Source: Lachnospiraceae bacterium JLR.KK002 (GTDB taxonomy: Bacteria; Bacillota; Clostridia; Lachnospirales; Lachnospiraceae). Taken from it: DNA of 64,000 nucleotides. The DNA lies in assembly GCA_036941025.1 (NCBI GenBank), contig JAYMNP010000001.1:1813501-1877500 (forward strand), read 5' to 3'. Under the pieces are notes generated by a model. That model was given only the letters and a program-made list of their open reading frames with translations. It had not been told where the DNA came from and did not search any database. Shown in pieces: positions 33,876 to 44,410 of the stretch. Position 1 is the stretch's first letter. Every line of letters begins with the position of its first letter. A program made the position numbers and the translations under genes.

Positions 33876-34758
33876 AATCTGCCCCTCCCATCTCATAAAT
33901 GAAAATTTCCTCCAGAGTCAGAGGCAGCACATCTACAAACAGCGGATGCAGCTTTTCCAGCTCTCCTCTGGCTTTTTCGGAATCCCCCTTTACAATCATG
34001 GTATACACCCGCCCAAGATTGGACATATGAAGCACCTGAAAGGTTTCCGGCAATATGGGCATTCCCTGTTCAAATGCTGTCTGAACTTTTGACACGCATC
34101 CCTGCAGTTCCTGCAGAGAGCGTTCCATCCGGATTCTGCCCTGATGCATGATTCCCACATAATCACATACTTCTTCCAGCTCCCGCAGATTGTGGGAGGA
34201 CACCAGTACCGTCATGCCCCGTTTCTTTTTTTCAGCCAGAAGCAGATTCCAGATTTGCCTGCGCATGACAGGATCCAGACCGTCCACCGGCTCGTCCAGA
34301 ATCAGAATCCCGGGACTGCTGCAAAGCCCAAGCCAGAAAGACACCTGCTTTTGCATACCCTTTGACAGCTTCCGGATTCTGCGCTTTACATCAATATTCC
34401 GAAACACTTCCTGCAGCTTTTCAAAGAGTTTTTCGTCAAAACCGGGATAAATCCCTTTGTAAAACCCTTTCATTTCCAGTGTGTCTGCCTGCTGGAAATA
34501 AAACAGGTCATCCGAAATCAAAATCATATCCTTTTTCACATCCGGCTGTTCATATACGGGCTTTCCCTCCACCAGAACACTTCCCTCGTCCTGCCGGTAA
34601 ATGCCCATAATATGCCGCAACAGCGTGGTTTTTCCGGCGCCGTTCGGCCCCACCAGCCCATAGATGCTCCCGCCCGGCACATGCATGTCCACACCGTCCA
34701 GGGCACAGAATTCTCCAAAGTTTTTCCTCAGGTTTTCTACTCTAATCATGTCTGTCAT
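33850..34758 (-). CDS. ABC-2 type transporter ATP-binding protein
   Basis: 302 residues. Walker A GPNGAGKTTL (about residues 37-46), signature LSKGMQKQVS and Walker B ILILDEPVDGLDP are present; the signature has K in place of the second G, as in some BcrA-like ATPases. The C-terminal 80 residues are a regulatory extension. It overlaps yaaA by 17 bp and the permease by 26 bp, so the three genes are tightly coupled. Confidence 0.92.
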   Translation of the reverse strand: MTDMIRVENLRKNFGEFCALDGVDMHVPGGSIYGLVGPNGAGKTTLLRHIMGIYRQDEGSVLVEGKPVYEQPDVKKDMILISDDLFYFQQADTLEMKGFYKGIYPGFDEKLFEKLQEVFRNIDVKRRIRKLSKGMQKQVSFWLGLCSSPGILILDEPVDGLDPVMRRQIWNLLLAEKKKRGMTVLVSSHNLRELEEVCDYVGIMHQGRIRMERSLQELQGCVSKVQTAFEQGMPILPETFQVLHMSNLGRVYTMIVKGDSEKARGELEKLHPLFVDVLPLTLEEIFIYEMGGADYGIQEILL

Positions 34759-35509
34759 CCTTTTTCTCCTTCAGAAATACATATGTATTTTTATCGGAAA
34801 ATTCTTCTGTATACCGATAGCCCAGGCCCTGAAATTCTTTGATTCCCTCCCGGTGCTCCACACGGTTTCCGGCCAGGAAACGCACCATCTCCCCGCGGGC
34901 CATCTTCACCTGCGTTCCCTGTTCCACCACTTTTCCGTCTTTTAATTCTCCGAACCGGCAGGTCAGAAACAAATCCTGTGACGTCAGATATTCACACAGG
35001 CAGCGGCTGTATTCCCTGGAAGCCAGGTTCAGCACAAAATCTGTTTCCCGGTAAACCTCCTGGCAGATATCCCGGCCCCAGTAATCATACAGATTCCGGT
35101 ACCGGCCCATCTGAATCCTGGCCTGCATTTCCAGCCGGTAGGGCACAACTCCGTCAAAGGGCCTTAAGACCCCGTAAAAGCCTGACAGAATGCGGAGATG
35201 ATTTTTAACGTATTCCAGGGACTGGTCTTCAAATACCGCCGGAGCCATATACTGATACTGGATGCCTTCATAGGCCAGCAGAGCAGGCGTCAGGTCCCTC
35301 TCCAGCTCCATTCCGGCAAACCGTTCAAAATTCAGCTTCGCAATCCTGTCATTGCATTTCCACAGAGTTTTCGCTTCCTGGTACGTGAGGCTCTGCACGT
35401 AAGTTTTCAGCTTTTCTGTTTTCTTAAGAAACACCGGCAGCCCGTCGTATGCCAGCGTGTCCCTGTCCTGCTTCATTTTCTTTGCGGGGGAGATGATAAT
35501 TTTCATCAT
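34742..35509 (-). CDS. yaaA: YaaA-family peroxide stress protein
   Basis: 255 residues. The start MMKIIISPAKKMK and the segments FYGVLRPFDGVVPYRLEM and VNLAS-like FVLNLASREY are characteristic of YaaA/UPF0246, which limits intracellular iron damage during peroxide stress and binds DNA. It overlaps hflX by 4 bp (ATGA) and the exporter ATPase by 17 bp, forming one transcription unit. Confidence 0.93.
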   Translation of the reverse strand: MMKIIISPAKKMKQDRDTLAYDGLPVFLKKTEKLKTYVQSLTYQEAKTLWKCNDRIAKLNFERFAGMELERDLTPALLAYEGIQYQYMAPAVFEDQSLEYVKNHLRILSGFYGVLRPFDGVVPYRLEMQARIQMGRYRNLYDYWGRDICQEVYRETDFVLNLASREYSRCLCEYLTSQDLFLTCRFGELKDGKVVEQGTQVKMARGEMVRFLAGNRVEHREGIKEFQGLGYRYTEEFSDKNTYVFLKEKKDDRHD

Positions 35510-36795
35510 GACATCTCTCCGGTCTGTTTATCCGAAACCAGCATATGTTTCTCCAGATTTTGATACAGCTCCGCAGGAACAAATGCTTTTACATAAATGC
35601 CCTGTTCCTGATATGCTTCCTCCAGCAGTTCGCCGTATTTGCGGATAACGGGAATATGACCTCCCTGGTCATAGGGAAACACGCCTTCCAGAAGACGTTT
35701 GTCCTCCCGCAGAATTTCCTCCAGAGCTTCTTTCAGTTCTTCCAGTCCCTGACCGGACCTGGCAGAAATTTTCAGGGATTTGTCCGCCTGAAAATCCTTC
35801 TGCCCCTCCTGCTCTTCCACTTTATCCTGTTTGTTAAAGAGGGTTATGGTTTTCTTTCCCGATACGCCCAGATTCCGCAGTGTCTCATATACAATCTCCA
35901 TCTGCTTTTCCCTCTGAGGACTGGAAGCGTCCACCACATGCAGAATAATGTCCGCATACCTGGCTTCTTCCAGGGTACTCCGGAATGCTTCTATCAGATG
36001 ATGGGGCAGTTTCCGGATAAATCCTACCGTATCGGTGAGCAGGATTTCCTGTCCGCTGTCCAGCTTCAGATTTCTGGTGGTGGGGTCCAGCGTGGCAAAC
36101 AGCTTATCTTCTTCCAGCACCGATGCATGGGTGAGATGATTCAGCAGGGTGGATTTCCCTGCATTGGTATATCCCACAATGGCCGCCACTTTTGTCTGGT
36201 TGTGTTCCCGCTGCCCTCTGGTAATCTCCCGATGCTTCTGCACCTGTACCAGTTCCCGGTTTAACTGGGCAATCCTGCTTTTAATCAGCCTCCGGTCCAT
36301 TTCCAGCTTTTTCTCACCTGGCCCTCTGGTACCGATGCCGCCGCCCAGCCGGGACAGGCTGATTCCAAGGCCTGTCAGGCGGCTCATCCGATACTTTAAC
36401 TGAGCCAGCTCCACCTGTATTTTTCCTTCGCTGGTGGAAGCTCTGGCCGCAAAAATATCCAGAATCACCAGCGTCCGGTCCATCACTTTGCATTCCAGCA
36501 CATCTTCCATATTCCGAAGCTGGGCCGGGGACAGCTCGTCGTCGCAGACAATTCCGTCCGCCTCCAGTTCCTGTATCATCTGCTGCAGCTCCTGCAGCTT
36601 TCCTTTTCCCACATAGGTACCAGGATGTATGGATTCCCGGTTCTGTACGGTGACTCCCACCACCTGCCCGCCGGCTGTTTCCACCAGTTCCGCCAGTTCC
36701 GTCAGGGAATCTTCCGTATCGTCATCTTCCTGCAGACTCACTCCCACAAGAATCAGTTTTTCTGTTATTTCTTCTATTTTAAATGGTTCCGGCAT
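35506..36795 (-). CDS. hflX: Ribosome-associated GTPase HflX
   Basis: 429 residues from the ATG at 36793-36795, preceded by AAAGGAGG. An N-terminal HflX domain (GTYVGKGKLQEL, DDELSPAQLRNMED) is followed by the glycine-rich linker GLGISLSRLGGGIGTRGPGEKKLE and a GTPase domain: G1 GYTNAGKSTL, G3 DTVGF, G4 NKQD. It binds 50S subunits and rescues stalled ribosomes under stress in other bacteria. First gene of hflX-yaaA-ABC exporter. Confidence 0.96.
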   Translation of the reverse strand: MPEPFKIEEITEKLILVGVSLQEDDDTEDSLTELAELVETAGGQVVGVTVQNRESIHPGTYVGKGKLQELQQMIQELEADGIVCDDELSPAQLRNMEDVLECKVMDRTLVILDIFAARASTSEGKIQVELAQLKYRMSRLTGLGISLSRLGGGIGTRGPGEKKLEMDRRLIKSRIAQLNRELVQVQKHREITRGQREHNQTKVAAIVGYTNAGKSTLLNHLTHASVLEEDKLFATLDPTTRNLKLDSGQEILLTDTVGFIRKLPHHLIEAFRSTLEEARYADIILHVVDASSPQREKQMEIVYETLRNLGVSGKKTITLFNKQDKVEEQEGQKDFQADKSLKISARSGQGLEELKEALEEILREDKRLLEGVFPYDQGGHIPVIRKYGELLEEAYQEQGIYVKAFVPAELYQNLEKHMLVSDKQTGEMS

Positions 36796-36871
36796 AATAT
36801 TCCTCCTTTGCTCGGCAATGTGTTTCCCGCAGAATCCTGCAGAATACAAATGAAGGGTTGGGTTGCATAAA

Positions 36872-36900
36872 AGTATAACAATATTCCGGCCCTATGTAAA
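36872..36900 (-). promoter_or_regulatory. hflX promoter
   Basis: TTTACA (36895-36900) and TATACT (36872-36877) with a 17-bp spacer, minus strand. The -35 box overlaps the T-rich end of repeat copy F. Confidence 0.65.
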
Positions 36901-37020
36901 GAACAAAGCGGACAGGTCCGCTTCAACTCCCTGAATCCCTCATCATGAGGGACCTGGACGGTTTGCTGCGCAGGCGCATTCTTCGCGCGCGAGAGGATTT
37001 CGCAGCAATAAATTTCATCT
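36900..37020 (-). repeat. Terminator-linked structured repeat, copy F (variant tail)
   Basis: Between divergent hflX and the DUF134 gene. Minus-strand order: degraded TTGC/GCAA and CCGC hairpins, GAATGCGC/GCGC, then the alternative tail with CCCTCAT/ATGAGGG and GCGGAC-ct-GTCCGC followed by TTTGTTCTTT. The long first stem is missing. This tail is nearly identical to that of copy G. Confidence 0.7.
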
Positions 37021-37043
37021 AAAAAGTTTCCGGCGACTAATTA

Positions 37044-37072
37044 TTGACATATGTTAATAACTTCTGTATACT
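37044..37072 (+). promoter_or_regulatory. Promoter of the DUF134/NifX fusion gene
   Basis: TTGACA (37044-37049) and TATACT (37067-37072), 17-bp spacer. Confidence 0.75.
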
Positions 37073-37106
37073 GTTCTTATCAGACAGAACTCAGGAGGAA
37101 ATCATT

Positions 37107-37847
37107 ATGGCACGTCCCAGCAAACCAAGGCGTGTATGCCGTATGCCGGCCTGCACCTGTTTTTACGCGGGAAATCCCCCGCATTCTGCAGACTGCCGGG
37201 GACTGCAGCTCAGTATTGAAGAATATGAGGTAATCCGCCTGCTGGATTATCAGGGGCTCACCCAGCAGGAAGCTGCCGCACAGATGAATACCGGACGCAC
37301 TACCATACAGGCCCTGTACACACAGGCACGCCGGAAGCTGGCCCGTTTCCTGGTGGAAGGATTTCCCCTTACCATCTCAGGCGGCAGTTATCAGCTCTGT
37401 CCCGGCCAAAACTGCCTGAAAAACTGTCAGAACAGAAAAAAAGGAGAATCTATTATGAAAATTGCAGTTACTTACGAAAATGGACAGGTATTCCAGCATT
37501 TTGGACACACCAGCCAGTTTAAAGTGTATGAAGTGGAAAACGGAACGATTGTTTCTTCCGAAATTGTGGACACCAACGGACAGGGCCACGGCGCTCTGGC
37601 AGGCTTTTTATTCGGCGGCGGCGTGGATGTACTGATTTGCGGCGGAATTGGCGGCGGCGCAAGAAATGCCCTGGCAGAAGCCGGAATTGAACTTTATCCC
37701 GGAGCTACCGGAGACGCTGACGCTCAGGTAGAATCTTTCTTAAAGGGACAGCTCGTCTATGACCCCGACACCGTATGCAGCCATCACTCCCACGAAGACG
37801 GTCATGACTGCGGAAATCACGGCTGCGGTTCGGAAAGCTGCCACTAA
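37107..37847 (+). CDS. DUF134 helix-turn-helix fused to NifX-type cofactor-binding domain
   Basis: 246 residues from ATG 37107 (AGGAGG upstream). Residues 1-105 are a DUF134 domain with conserved cysteines (CRMPACTCF) and a sigma-like HTH (LTQQEAAAQMNTGRTTIQALY). Residues 117-246 are a NifX/NifB C-terminal-like domain (MKIAVTYENGQVFQHFGHT) ending in a His/Cys-rich tail. An internal AAAGGAG precedes Met117 at 37455, so the C-terminal domain may also be made alone. Probably iron-sulfur or molybdenum cofactor handling. Confidence 0.9.
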   Translation: MARPSKPRRVCRMPACTCFYAGNPPHSADCRGLQLSIEEYEVIRLLDYQGLTQQEAAAQMNTGRTTIQALYTQARRKLARFLVEGFPLTISGGSYQLCPGQNCLKNCQNRKKGESIMKIAVTYENGQVFQHFGHTSQFKVYEVENGTIVSSEIVDTNGQGHGALAGFLFGGGVDVLICGGIGGGARNALAEAGIELYPGATGDADAQVESFLKGQLVYDPDTVCSHHSHEDGHDCGNHGCGSESCH

Positions 37848-37855
37848 ATTCAGGA

Positions 37856-38034
37856 CCGAAGCGGACAGGTCCGCATCAGCTCCCTGAATCCCTCATGAAT
37901 GAGGGATCTGGACGGTTTGCTGCGCCGAGTGCAGTCGCTTTAGCGACTAATACCTGTTGCACGAGTGCGCATATTACTTTTCTCTTATAGGAAGACACTT
38001 TCACACTTTAGCGTGACAAGTTCTTTCCTATAAG
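37856..38034 (-). repeat. Terminator-linked structured repeat, copy G
   Basis: Minus-strand order: first stem with CTTATAGGAA paired to TTCCTATAAG (37981-38034) and family loop; an AGTCGC-taaa-GCGACT hairpin in the core position; then the variant tail with CCCTCAT/ATGAGGG and GCGGAC/GTCCGC. It starts right after the gal terminator and lies between convergent genes. Confidence 0.7.
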
Positions 38035-38067
38035 AAAACAAAGGCAGGAGCCTGATTCGCTCCTGCC
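38035..38067 (-). terminator. Terminator of the galK-galT operon
   Basis: GGCAGGAGC/GCTCCTGCC stem followed by TTTGTTTTC on the minus strand, about 80 nt after galT. Confidence 0.85.
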
Positions 38068-38145
38068 CAAAACCGTATTACAGTTAAAACCATTGTCATC
38101 CCCACAGGCACATAGCCCGCATATTGTAAATGTCTCACTCCCCTG

Positions 38146-39648
38146 TTACCTGTTCAGGCTTTCCACAAACCGGTCAAAGGCTTTCTGACCTTCTTCGTTT
38201 CTCTTATAGACCCCTGCATGTTCCAGCACCTGGCTGAACACCAGGGCAATCTCCTTCTGCAGTATATCCATCACATTGTCCTCTGTGATTTCTCCGTATG
38301 CGGGAAGGAATTCTTCCACCCAGTCTGCATGTTTTGCAAGGATTTCGTCTGCACGGATATCCTTTTTCTCTACAATGGCCTCTGCCAGCCGCTCCATTTC
38401 GTCTTTCAGACGTGCCGGAAGCACCGCCAGGCCCATTACCTCAATCAGGCCAATATTTTCTTTCTTGATATGGTGCAGTTCTGCATGAGGATGGTATACG
38501 CCCAGAGGATGTTCTTCTGTGGTGATGTTATTGCGCAGCACCAGATCCAGTTCGTATAAATCTCCCCGTTTTCTTGCAATAGGCGTAATCGTGTTATGGG
38601 GTTCCCCGTCTGTCTCTGCAAAAATAAATGCGTCTTCATCCGTATATCCTCTCCAGGATGTCAGAATCTTATCTGCCAGTCCAATCAGGCGCTCCGTATC
38701 TTCTCCGGCAATCCGGATCACGGACATGGGCCATTTTACAATGCCGGCCTTTACATCCTCAAAGCCTTTTACTGTAAATTCCCGTTCGACCGGAGCTTTG
38801 GCCATGGCAAATTCATAGCTCCCTCCCTGGAAATGGTCATGGCTTAAAATAGAGCCTCCCACAATGGGCAGATCTGCATTGGAGCCCACGATGTAGTGGG
38901 GGAACTGTTTTACAAAATCAAACAGTTTGCAGAAAGTCCCATGTTCAATTTTCATGGGTATATGCTGAGAATTAAATACGATACAGTGCTCGTTATAATA
39001 TACATAGGGAGAATACTGGAATCCCCAGCGGCTGTCCTGAATGGTCACAGGAATAATCCGGTGATTCTGCCTTGCAGGATGGTTGATGCGTCCCGCATAC
39101 CCCTCATTTTCCACGCACAGCAGACATTTGGGATATCCGCTCTGTTTCGCATTTTTCGCCGCTGCAATGGCCTTCGGGTCCTTCTCCGGTTTGGAAAGGT
39201 TGATGGTGATATCCAGTTCTCCGTAAGGAGTCTGCGCTTTCCATTTTACATCTTTTGCAATCCGGTAACGGCGAATATAGTCGCTGTCCTGGCTTAACTG
39301 ATAGTAGAAATCAGTGGCTGCCCTGGCACCGTCCCGGTAATAAATATCCCAGAACCTCCCAATCACTTCACTGGGCCGGGGCATCAGTTTTGCCATCAGC
39401 TTCGTGTCAAACAAATCCCGGTATACCACACCGTTTTCTTCCAGCACCCCATGCTCATACGCATAGTCCAGAAGTTCTTTTAATACCGGCTCCAGTTCCA
39501 CATTCCGATAAATTTCCTGCGGTTCCTCATATTCTTCTATTTTAAGGGTTTCCAGAAGCTGATTGGTGGTATAAATAATGTCTTCTTCCCCAATCAGTCC
39601 CCGCTCCAGTCCATAACAAACCAGTTTTTTAATTGCTTCATTTATCAT
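38146..39648 (-). CDS. galT: UDP-glucose--hexose-1-phosphate uridylyltransferase (Firmicute type)
   Basis: 500 residues, matching the GalT2 form of Firmicutes rather than the ~350-residue E. coli enzyme. It contains SHDHFQGGSYEFAMAKAP (about residue 226) with the catalytic-type histidines and HPHAELHHIKKENIGLIE near the C-terminus. It exchanges UMP between UDP-glucose and galactose 1-phosphate in the Leloir pathway. Downstream of galK in the same operon; no galE is seen here. Confidence 0.95.
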   Translation of the reverse strand: MINEAIKKLVCYGLERGLIGEEDIIYTTNQLLETLKIEEYEEPQEIYRNVELEPVLKELLDYAYEHGVLEENGVVYRDLFDTKLMAKLMPRPSEVIGRFWDIYYRDGARAATDFYYQLSQDSDYIRRYRIAKDVKWKAQTPYGELDITINLSKPEKDPKAIAAAKNAKQSGYPKCLLCVENEGYAGRINHPARQNHRIIPVTIQDSRWGFQYSPYVYYNEHCIVFNSQHIPMKIEHGTFCKLFDFVKQFPHYIVGSNADLPIVGGSILSHDHFQGGSYEFAMAKAPVEREFTVKGFEDVKAGIVKWPMSVIRIAGEDTERLIGLADKILTSWRGYTDEDAFIFAETDGEPHNTITPIARKRGDLYELDLVLRNNITTEEHPLGVYHPHAELHHIKKENIGLIEVMGLAVLPARLKDEMERLAEAIVEKKDIRADEILAKHADWVEEFLPAYGEITEDNVMDILQKEIALVFSQVLEHAGVYKRNEEGQKAFDRFVESLNR

Positions 39649-39691
39649 AAGAATTCCCTCCTTATTTCAGACAATACTCACAGATTCCTGT

Positions 39692-40975
39692 TCAGTCCAG
39701 AACTTTTATTCCGCCGAAAGGCCTTACCTTCAGCACATGGCAGGAACCTTCTCCGTACAGTCCATCCAGTGTTTTCCGGTATTCTTCCACAAAATCATCT
39801 GCCACAAATGCCTGAATGGTTCCGGCAAATCCGCCTCCATGCACCCGGCTGATTCCATGGCCGGAAAGAATACTGTCACTGACTGCAAGGCCCATGGAAA
39901 CACTCTGGTTCTGCACATCTTTATTGGTATAGATATTCTGAAGATATTTGAAGGAAGAATTCCCGGAATCCTGCACCGTATCCAGAAATCCCTGAAAATC
40001 CCCTTTTTTCAGTGCGGAAACTTCCTTTTCCACCCGCTTGTCTTCTTCGAAGAAATGAAGGGCCCGCAGTACGGGACGGTCGCCACATGTTCTGCGGATT
40101 TCCGGAATTTTTTTATAAAATTCTTCCGCTTTCACTTCCCTCAGAAACCCTTTTCCGAAAAAGTCAGCCACCAGCTTCATTTCCTGGGGAATCAGCGCAT
40201 ACTCGTCCGTCAGGTCCGCATGGGAACCTTTGGTATCCGTAATACAGAGACTGTGGTTGTAAGCGCTGAAATCCACTTCCACCTTTTCCACAACAGGATG
40301 TTCCGGATCTGCAAAATCAATATGTATCAGCCCGCCCACGGAACATGCCATCTGGTCCATGAGGCCGCAGGGCTTTCCGAAATATACATTTTCCGCATAC
40401 TGTGCCACCTGCGCAATTTCCACCGGACTGATGGACATTTCGTTATACAGGCCGGAAATGATGGTTCCCACCAGAACTTCAAAGGCTGCGGAACTTGACA
40501 TGCCTGCACCGTTTAACACGTCGCTGGTCACATATGCCTGAAATCCTCCGGTTTTATGGCCGTTTTTCTGAAGACCGTACACCATACCCCGAATCAGCCC
40601 TGCGGAAGTTCCTTCCTCCCCATTGTTTTTTTCCAGGCTGGAAAGGTCCACGGTAATCATGGGATACCCGTCAGACAGGAGTTTGATCACAGGCTCCTGA
40701 GATTTGCTTACCACTGCAATGGCGTCAAGATTGATGGAAGCCGCCAGCACTTCTCCATGCTGATGGTCCGTATGGTTGCCTCCCACTTCACTTCGCCCCG
40801 GTGCGCTGAACAGTTCCACCGGCCCTGCTCCGTACAGTTCTTCATACTTGTGAATTGCATCCTGATAACGCCGGTTCTGACAGTCCAGTACCCCTGTGTC
40901 CACATATATCTCCTGCAGACGTTCCTGATGCTGCTTTGCTGCAAATTCTTCCAGTAATACTTTTGTTTCTTTCAT
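39692..40975 (-). CDS. galK: Galactokinase
   Basis: 427 residues. The galactokinase signature appears as APGRSEVGGNHTDHQHG (about residues 58-74), the GHMP ATP loop as LNGAGMSSSAAFE (about residues 154-166), and a C-terminal HGGGFAGTIQAFV motif. It phosphorylates galactose at C1. The GGNHTDHQ variant of GENTDY is typical of this Firmicute branch. First gene of galK-galT, divergent from a LacI-type regulator. Confidence 0.95.
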   Translation of the reverse strand: MKETKVLLEEFAAKQHQERLQEIYVDTGVLDCQNRRYQDAIHKYEELYGAGPVELFSAPGRSEVGGNHTDHQHGEVLAASINLDAIAVVSKSQEPVIKLLSDGYPMITVDLSSLEKNNGEEGTSAGLIRGMVYGLQKNGHKTGGFQAYVTSDVLNGAGMSSSAAFEVLVGTIISGLYNEMSISPVEIAQVAQYAENVYFGKPCGLMDQMACSVGGLIHIDFADPEHPVVEKVEVDFSAYNHSLCITDTKGSHADLTDEYALIPQEMKLVADFFGKGFLREVKAEEFYKKIPEIRRTCGDRPVLRALHFFEEDKRVEKEVSALKKGDFQGFLDTVQDSGNSSFKYLQNIYTNKDVQNQSVSMGLAVSDSILSGHGISRVHGGGFAGTIQAFVADDFVEEYRKTLDGLYGEGSCHVLKVRPFGGIKVLD

Positions 40976-41020
40976 GATAATGCCCCGCCTTTACTTATTT
41001 TTAAATCTGCCTCTCCGGAA

Positions 41021-41053
41021 CCGGTGTTCTGAGGATATACTTCGGAACACCGG
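41021..41053 (-). other. Hairpin in the galK leader
   Basis: Nine-bp stem CCGGTGTTC/GAACACCGG in the 5' leader, about 45 nt before the galK start. Possibly mRNA stabilising. Confidence 0.45.
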
Positions 41054-41082
41054 AACCCTGCTTTATTTGTATGCATGTTATG

Positions 41083-42299
<1,217 letters not shown>

Positions 42300-42341
42300 A
42301 CAGGAGGCTGCCGCACTGATTTCAGTACGGCAGCCTCCTGT
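42300..42341. terminator. Bidirectional terminator after galR-like gene and TPR gene
   Basis: Long stem ACAGGAGGCTGCCG paired to CGGCAGCCTCCTGT, 13-base loop, followed by TCTTA on the plus strand. It lies between convergent stop codons. Confidence 0.8.
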
Positions 42342-42343
42342 TC

Positions 42344-43330
42344 TTACCGGGTCTGCAGAAACACATATTCTCTCTGAGCCTGTTCATCTTCCGGATAATC
42401 CTTCAGATAGGCCAACATTTTTTCTCTGGCTCCCTCAAAATCCAGCATCTGTTCACAGGCAATGACTTCATTGCGCCGAATCTGCTGCTCGTTGGGAGGA
42501 TTTTCCACCGACAATGCCTGCTGGTAAAAATCCAGCGCCTGGCTGTAATTACCTGCCTCCATCTGGGCGTCTCCCAGGGATACAAGGGTTGACACATCGG
42601 AATTATTTTTGGAAATATAGCTTTCATACAGGGCGTCGGCCTGACTGGAATTGCCCTCTGCGTCATATACCTGGGCCATATAAAGCAATGCTTTCACATC
42701 CTCCTGATTGATGGCCTGGTCCAGCTCCTTTTTCGCCTGCTCATAATCGCCCTGCAGCAGATAAATATGGCCCCGTTCCCGGTAATCCGCAGCTTTTTCC
42801 GGCTTCTGTTTCAATGCTTCTTTCAGCACTTCCTCCGCTTCTGCCGTACAGCCTGCATTCCGGAGATTCTCCCAGGCAGACACATAGATTTCATAACCGC
42901 CGCTGTTCTCAAAAGCGTTCCGGTAATCTTTCATGGCCTTTTCCTGGTCCCCTTCTTTCAGATAAATGCAGCCCCGCAGATAACTGGCTTTGGCGTCCTT
43001 TTTATTATAATCAATCAGGGCCTTGCAGGTGGTCAGAGCCCCTTCGATGTCTCCGGCCCGGTACTGGGCTGTGGCCTTATAATAGCAGATATCAATTTCC
43101 ATATCTCCTACCACTGCCTGAGACTGGTCCAGAGCCTTCTGAAAGGCCTCCACCGCTTCCTCATAACTTCCTTCGCTCAGTTTATTAATGCCAAGCTGCC
43201 GGTATGCCTGCTGGTTTTCCAATGCTTCTTTGTCCTGGCAGCCTGCCAGGACCGTGCTTCCCAGCAGGGCAAAAGCCAGCAGCAGAGCGGTTTTTCTTTT
43301 TATTCTGTGGGACATTCTTCCTGATTTCAT
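42344..43330 (-). CDS. TPR-repeat lipoprotein
   Basis: 328 residues. Signal peptide with lipobox VLAGC (cysteine about residue 31), then about seven tetratricopeptide repeats covering residues 38-320 (for example ADYRERGHIYLLQGDYEQAKKEL-like units). Such repeats mediate protein contacts, here at the outer face of the membrane. Last gene after ileS-glgP-EamA. Specific function unknown. Confidence 0.88.
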   Translation of the reverse strand: MKSGRMSHRIKRKTALLLAFALLGSTVLAGCQDKEALENQQAYRQLGINKLSEGSYEEAVEAFQKALDQSQAVVGDMEIDICYYKATAQYRAGDIEGALTTCKALIDYNKKDAKASYLRGCIYLKEGDQEKAMKDYRNAFENSGGYEIYVSAWENLRNAGCTAEAEEVLKEALKQKPEKAADYRERGHIYLLQGDYEQAKKELDQAINQEDVKALLYMAQVYDAEGNSSQADALYESYISKNNSDVSTLVSLGDAQMEAGNYSQALDFYQQALSVENPPNEQQIRRNEVIACEQMLDFEGAREKMLAYLKDYPEDEQAQREYVFLQTR

Positions 43331-43375
43331 TTTACCCTCTCTTTCCGGCTGCTTCCTGTTGATTCTGTCCTCCGT

Positions 43376-44404
43376 TCACTTTTGTACAGACTCCGGTTCC
43401 CGGTCTTTCTTTCGTGATACGGAATTTCCGGGAATCTGCGCCAGAATAATGGCTGCAAACATCAGCACGCACCCGGTTGTTTCCTGCCAGGTCATATGCT
43501 GTCCCAGCAGTATCAGGCCTGCCAGTACGGAAACCACGGATTCCAGACTGAGTATCAGGGCCGCCACCGTGGGATTCATGCCCTTCTGCCCCACAATCTG
43601 AAGGGTATAGGCCACTCCGCAGGACAGTACCCCCGCGTACAGAACGGGCTGCCAGGCTGCCAGAATATCTGCCAGACGTGGCTCTTCTGTCAGAAACATC
43701 CCGATTCCCGACAGCAACCCGCAGACCCAAAACTGAATACAGGACATTTTTACTCCATCCACCCGTTCCGTAAAATAATCAATCACCAGAATATGCACTG
43801 AAAACAGAAGCGCTCCGATAAATACCAGAAAATCTCCTTTTCCAATGGGAATGCCTGTAATTAACCGTTCCTGTACCTTCTGTCCGGCGGAACCTGACAT
43901 ACACAGAAAATACAGTCCTGTCAGCGCCAGAACTACACCGGCCCACAGCGTCCATCCGCACTTCTTATGGAAAAACAGCCCCAGAATGGGAACCAGCACA
44001 ATATAAAAGGCAGTGATAAATCCTGCCTTCCCCACTGTGGTGTAGGCAATTCCCACCTGCTGGAAATTAGTGGCCAGACACAGCAGAATGCCGCAGAGGA
44101 TTCCTCCTGCTGCCAGTTTCCTGCTGTCAGAAATTTTTTCTGTAATGCCCGACTGTACCTTACTTTCCAATGGCTGTCCCGACCGGCACGGTTCTCTGTT
44201 TTCAGACTTTCTGCCCCGGCTGCCGTATTTTTCCAGAAACCAGATACAGGGAATCAGTACCGCGCCGCCCAGGAGGGACCGGACGCAGTTAAAGGTCAGC
44301 GGCCCCACGTAATCCATTCCCACGCTCTGAGCCACAAAAGCCACGCCCCAGATACAGGCAGTCAGAAACAGCAGCAGGGAATGTTTTATCTGTAATTTAT
44401 TCAT
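43376..44404 (-). CDS. EamA-family drug/metabolite transporter
   Basis: 342 residues with ten predicted membrane segments in two EamA repeats. A charged loop of about 35 residues (about 60-98: KYGSRGRKSENREPC) splits the first repeat, longer than usual. The LESVVSVLAGLILLGQ segment near the C-terminus is a family hallmark. Exports or imports a small metabolite; substrate unknown. Six bp after glgP. Confidence 0.9.
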   Translation of the reverse strand: MNKLQIKHSLLLFLTACIWGVAFVAQSVGMDYVGPLTFNCVRSLLGGAVLIPCIWFLEKYGSRGRKSENREPCRSGQPLESKVQSGITEKISDSRKLAAGGILCGILLCLATNFQQVGIAYTTVGKAGFITAFYIVLVPILGLFFHKKCGWTLWAGVVLALTGLYFLCMSGSAGQKVQERLITGIPIGKGDFLVFIGALLFSVHILVIDYFTERVDGVKMSCIQFWVCGLLSGIGMFLTEEPRLADILAAWQPVLYAGVLSCGVAYTLQIVGQKGMNPTVAALILSLESVVSVLAGLILLGQHMTWQETTGCVLMFAAIILAQIPGNSVSRKKDREPESVQK

Positions 44405-44410
44405 AGGTTC

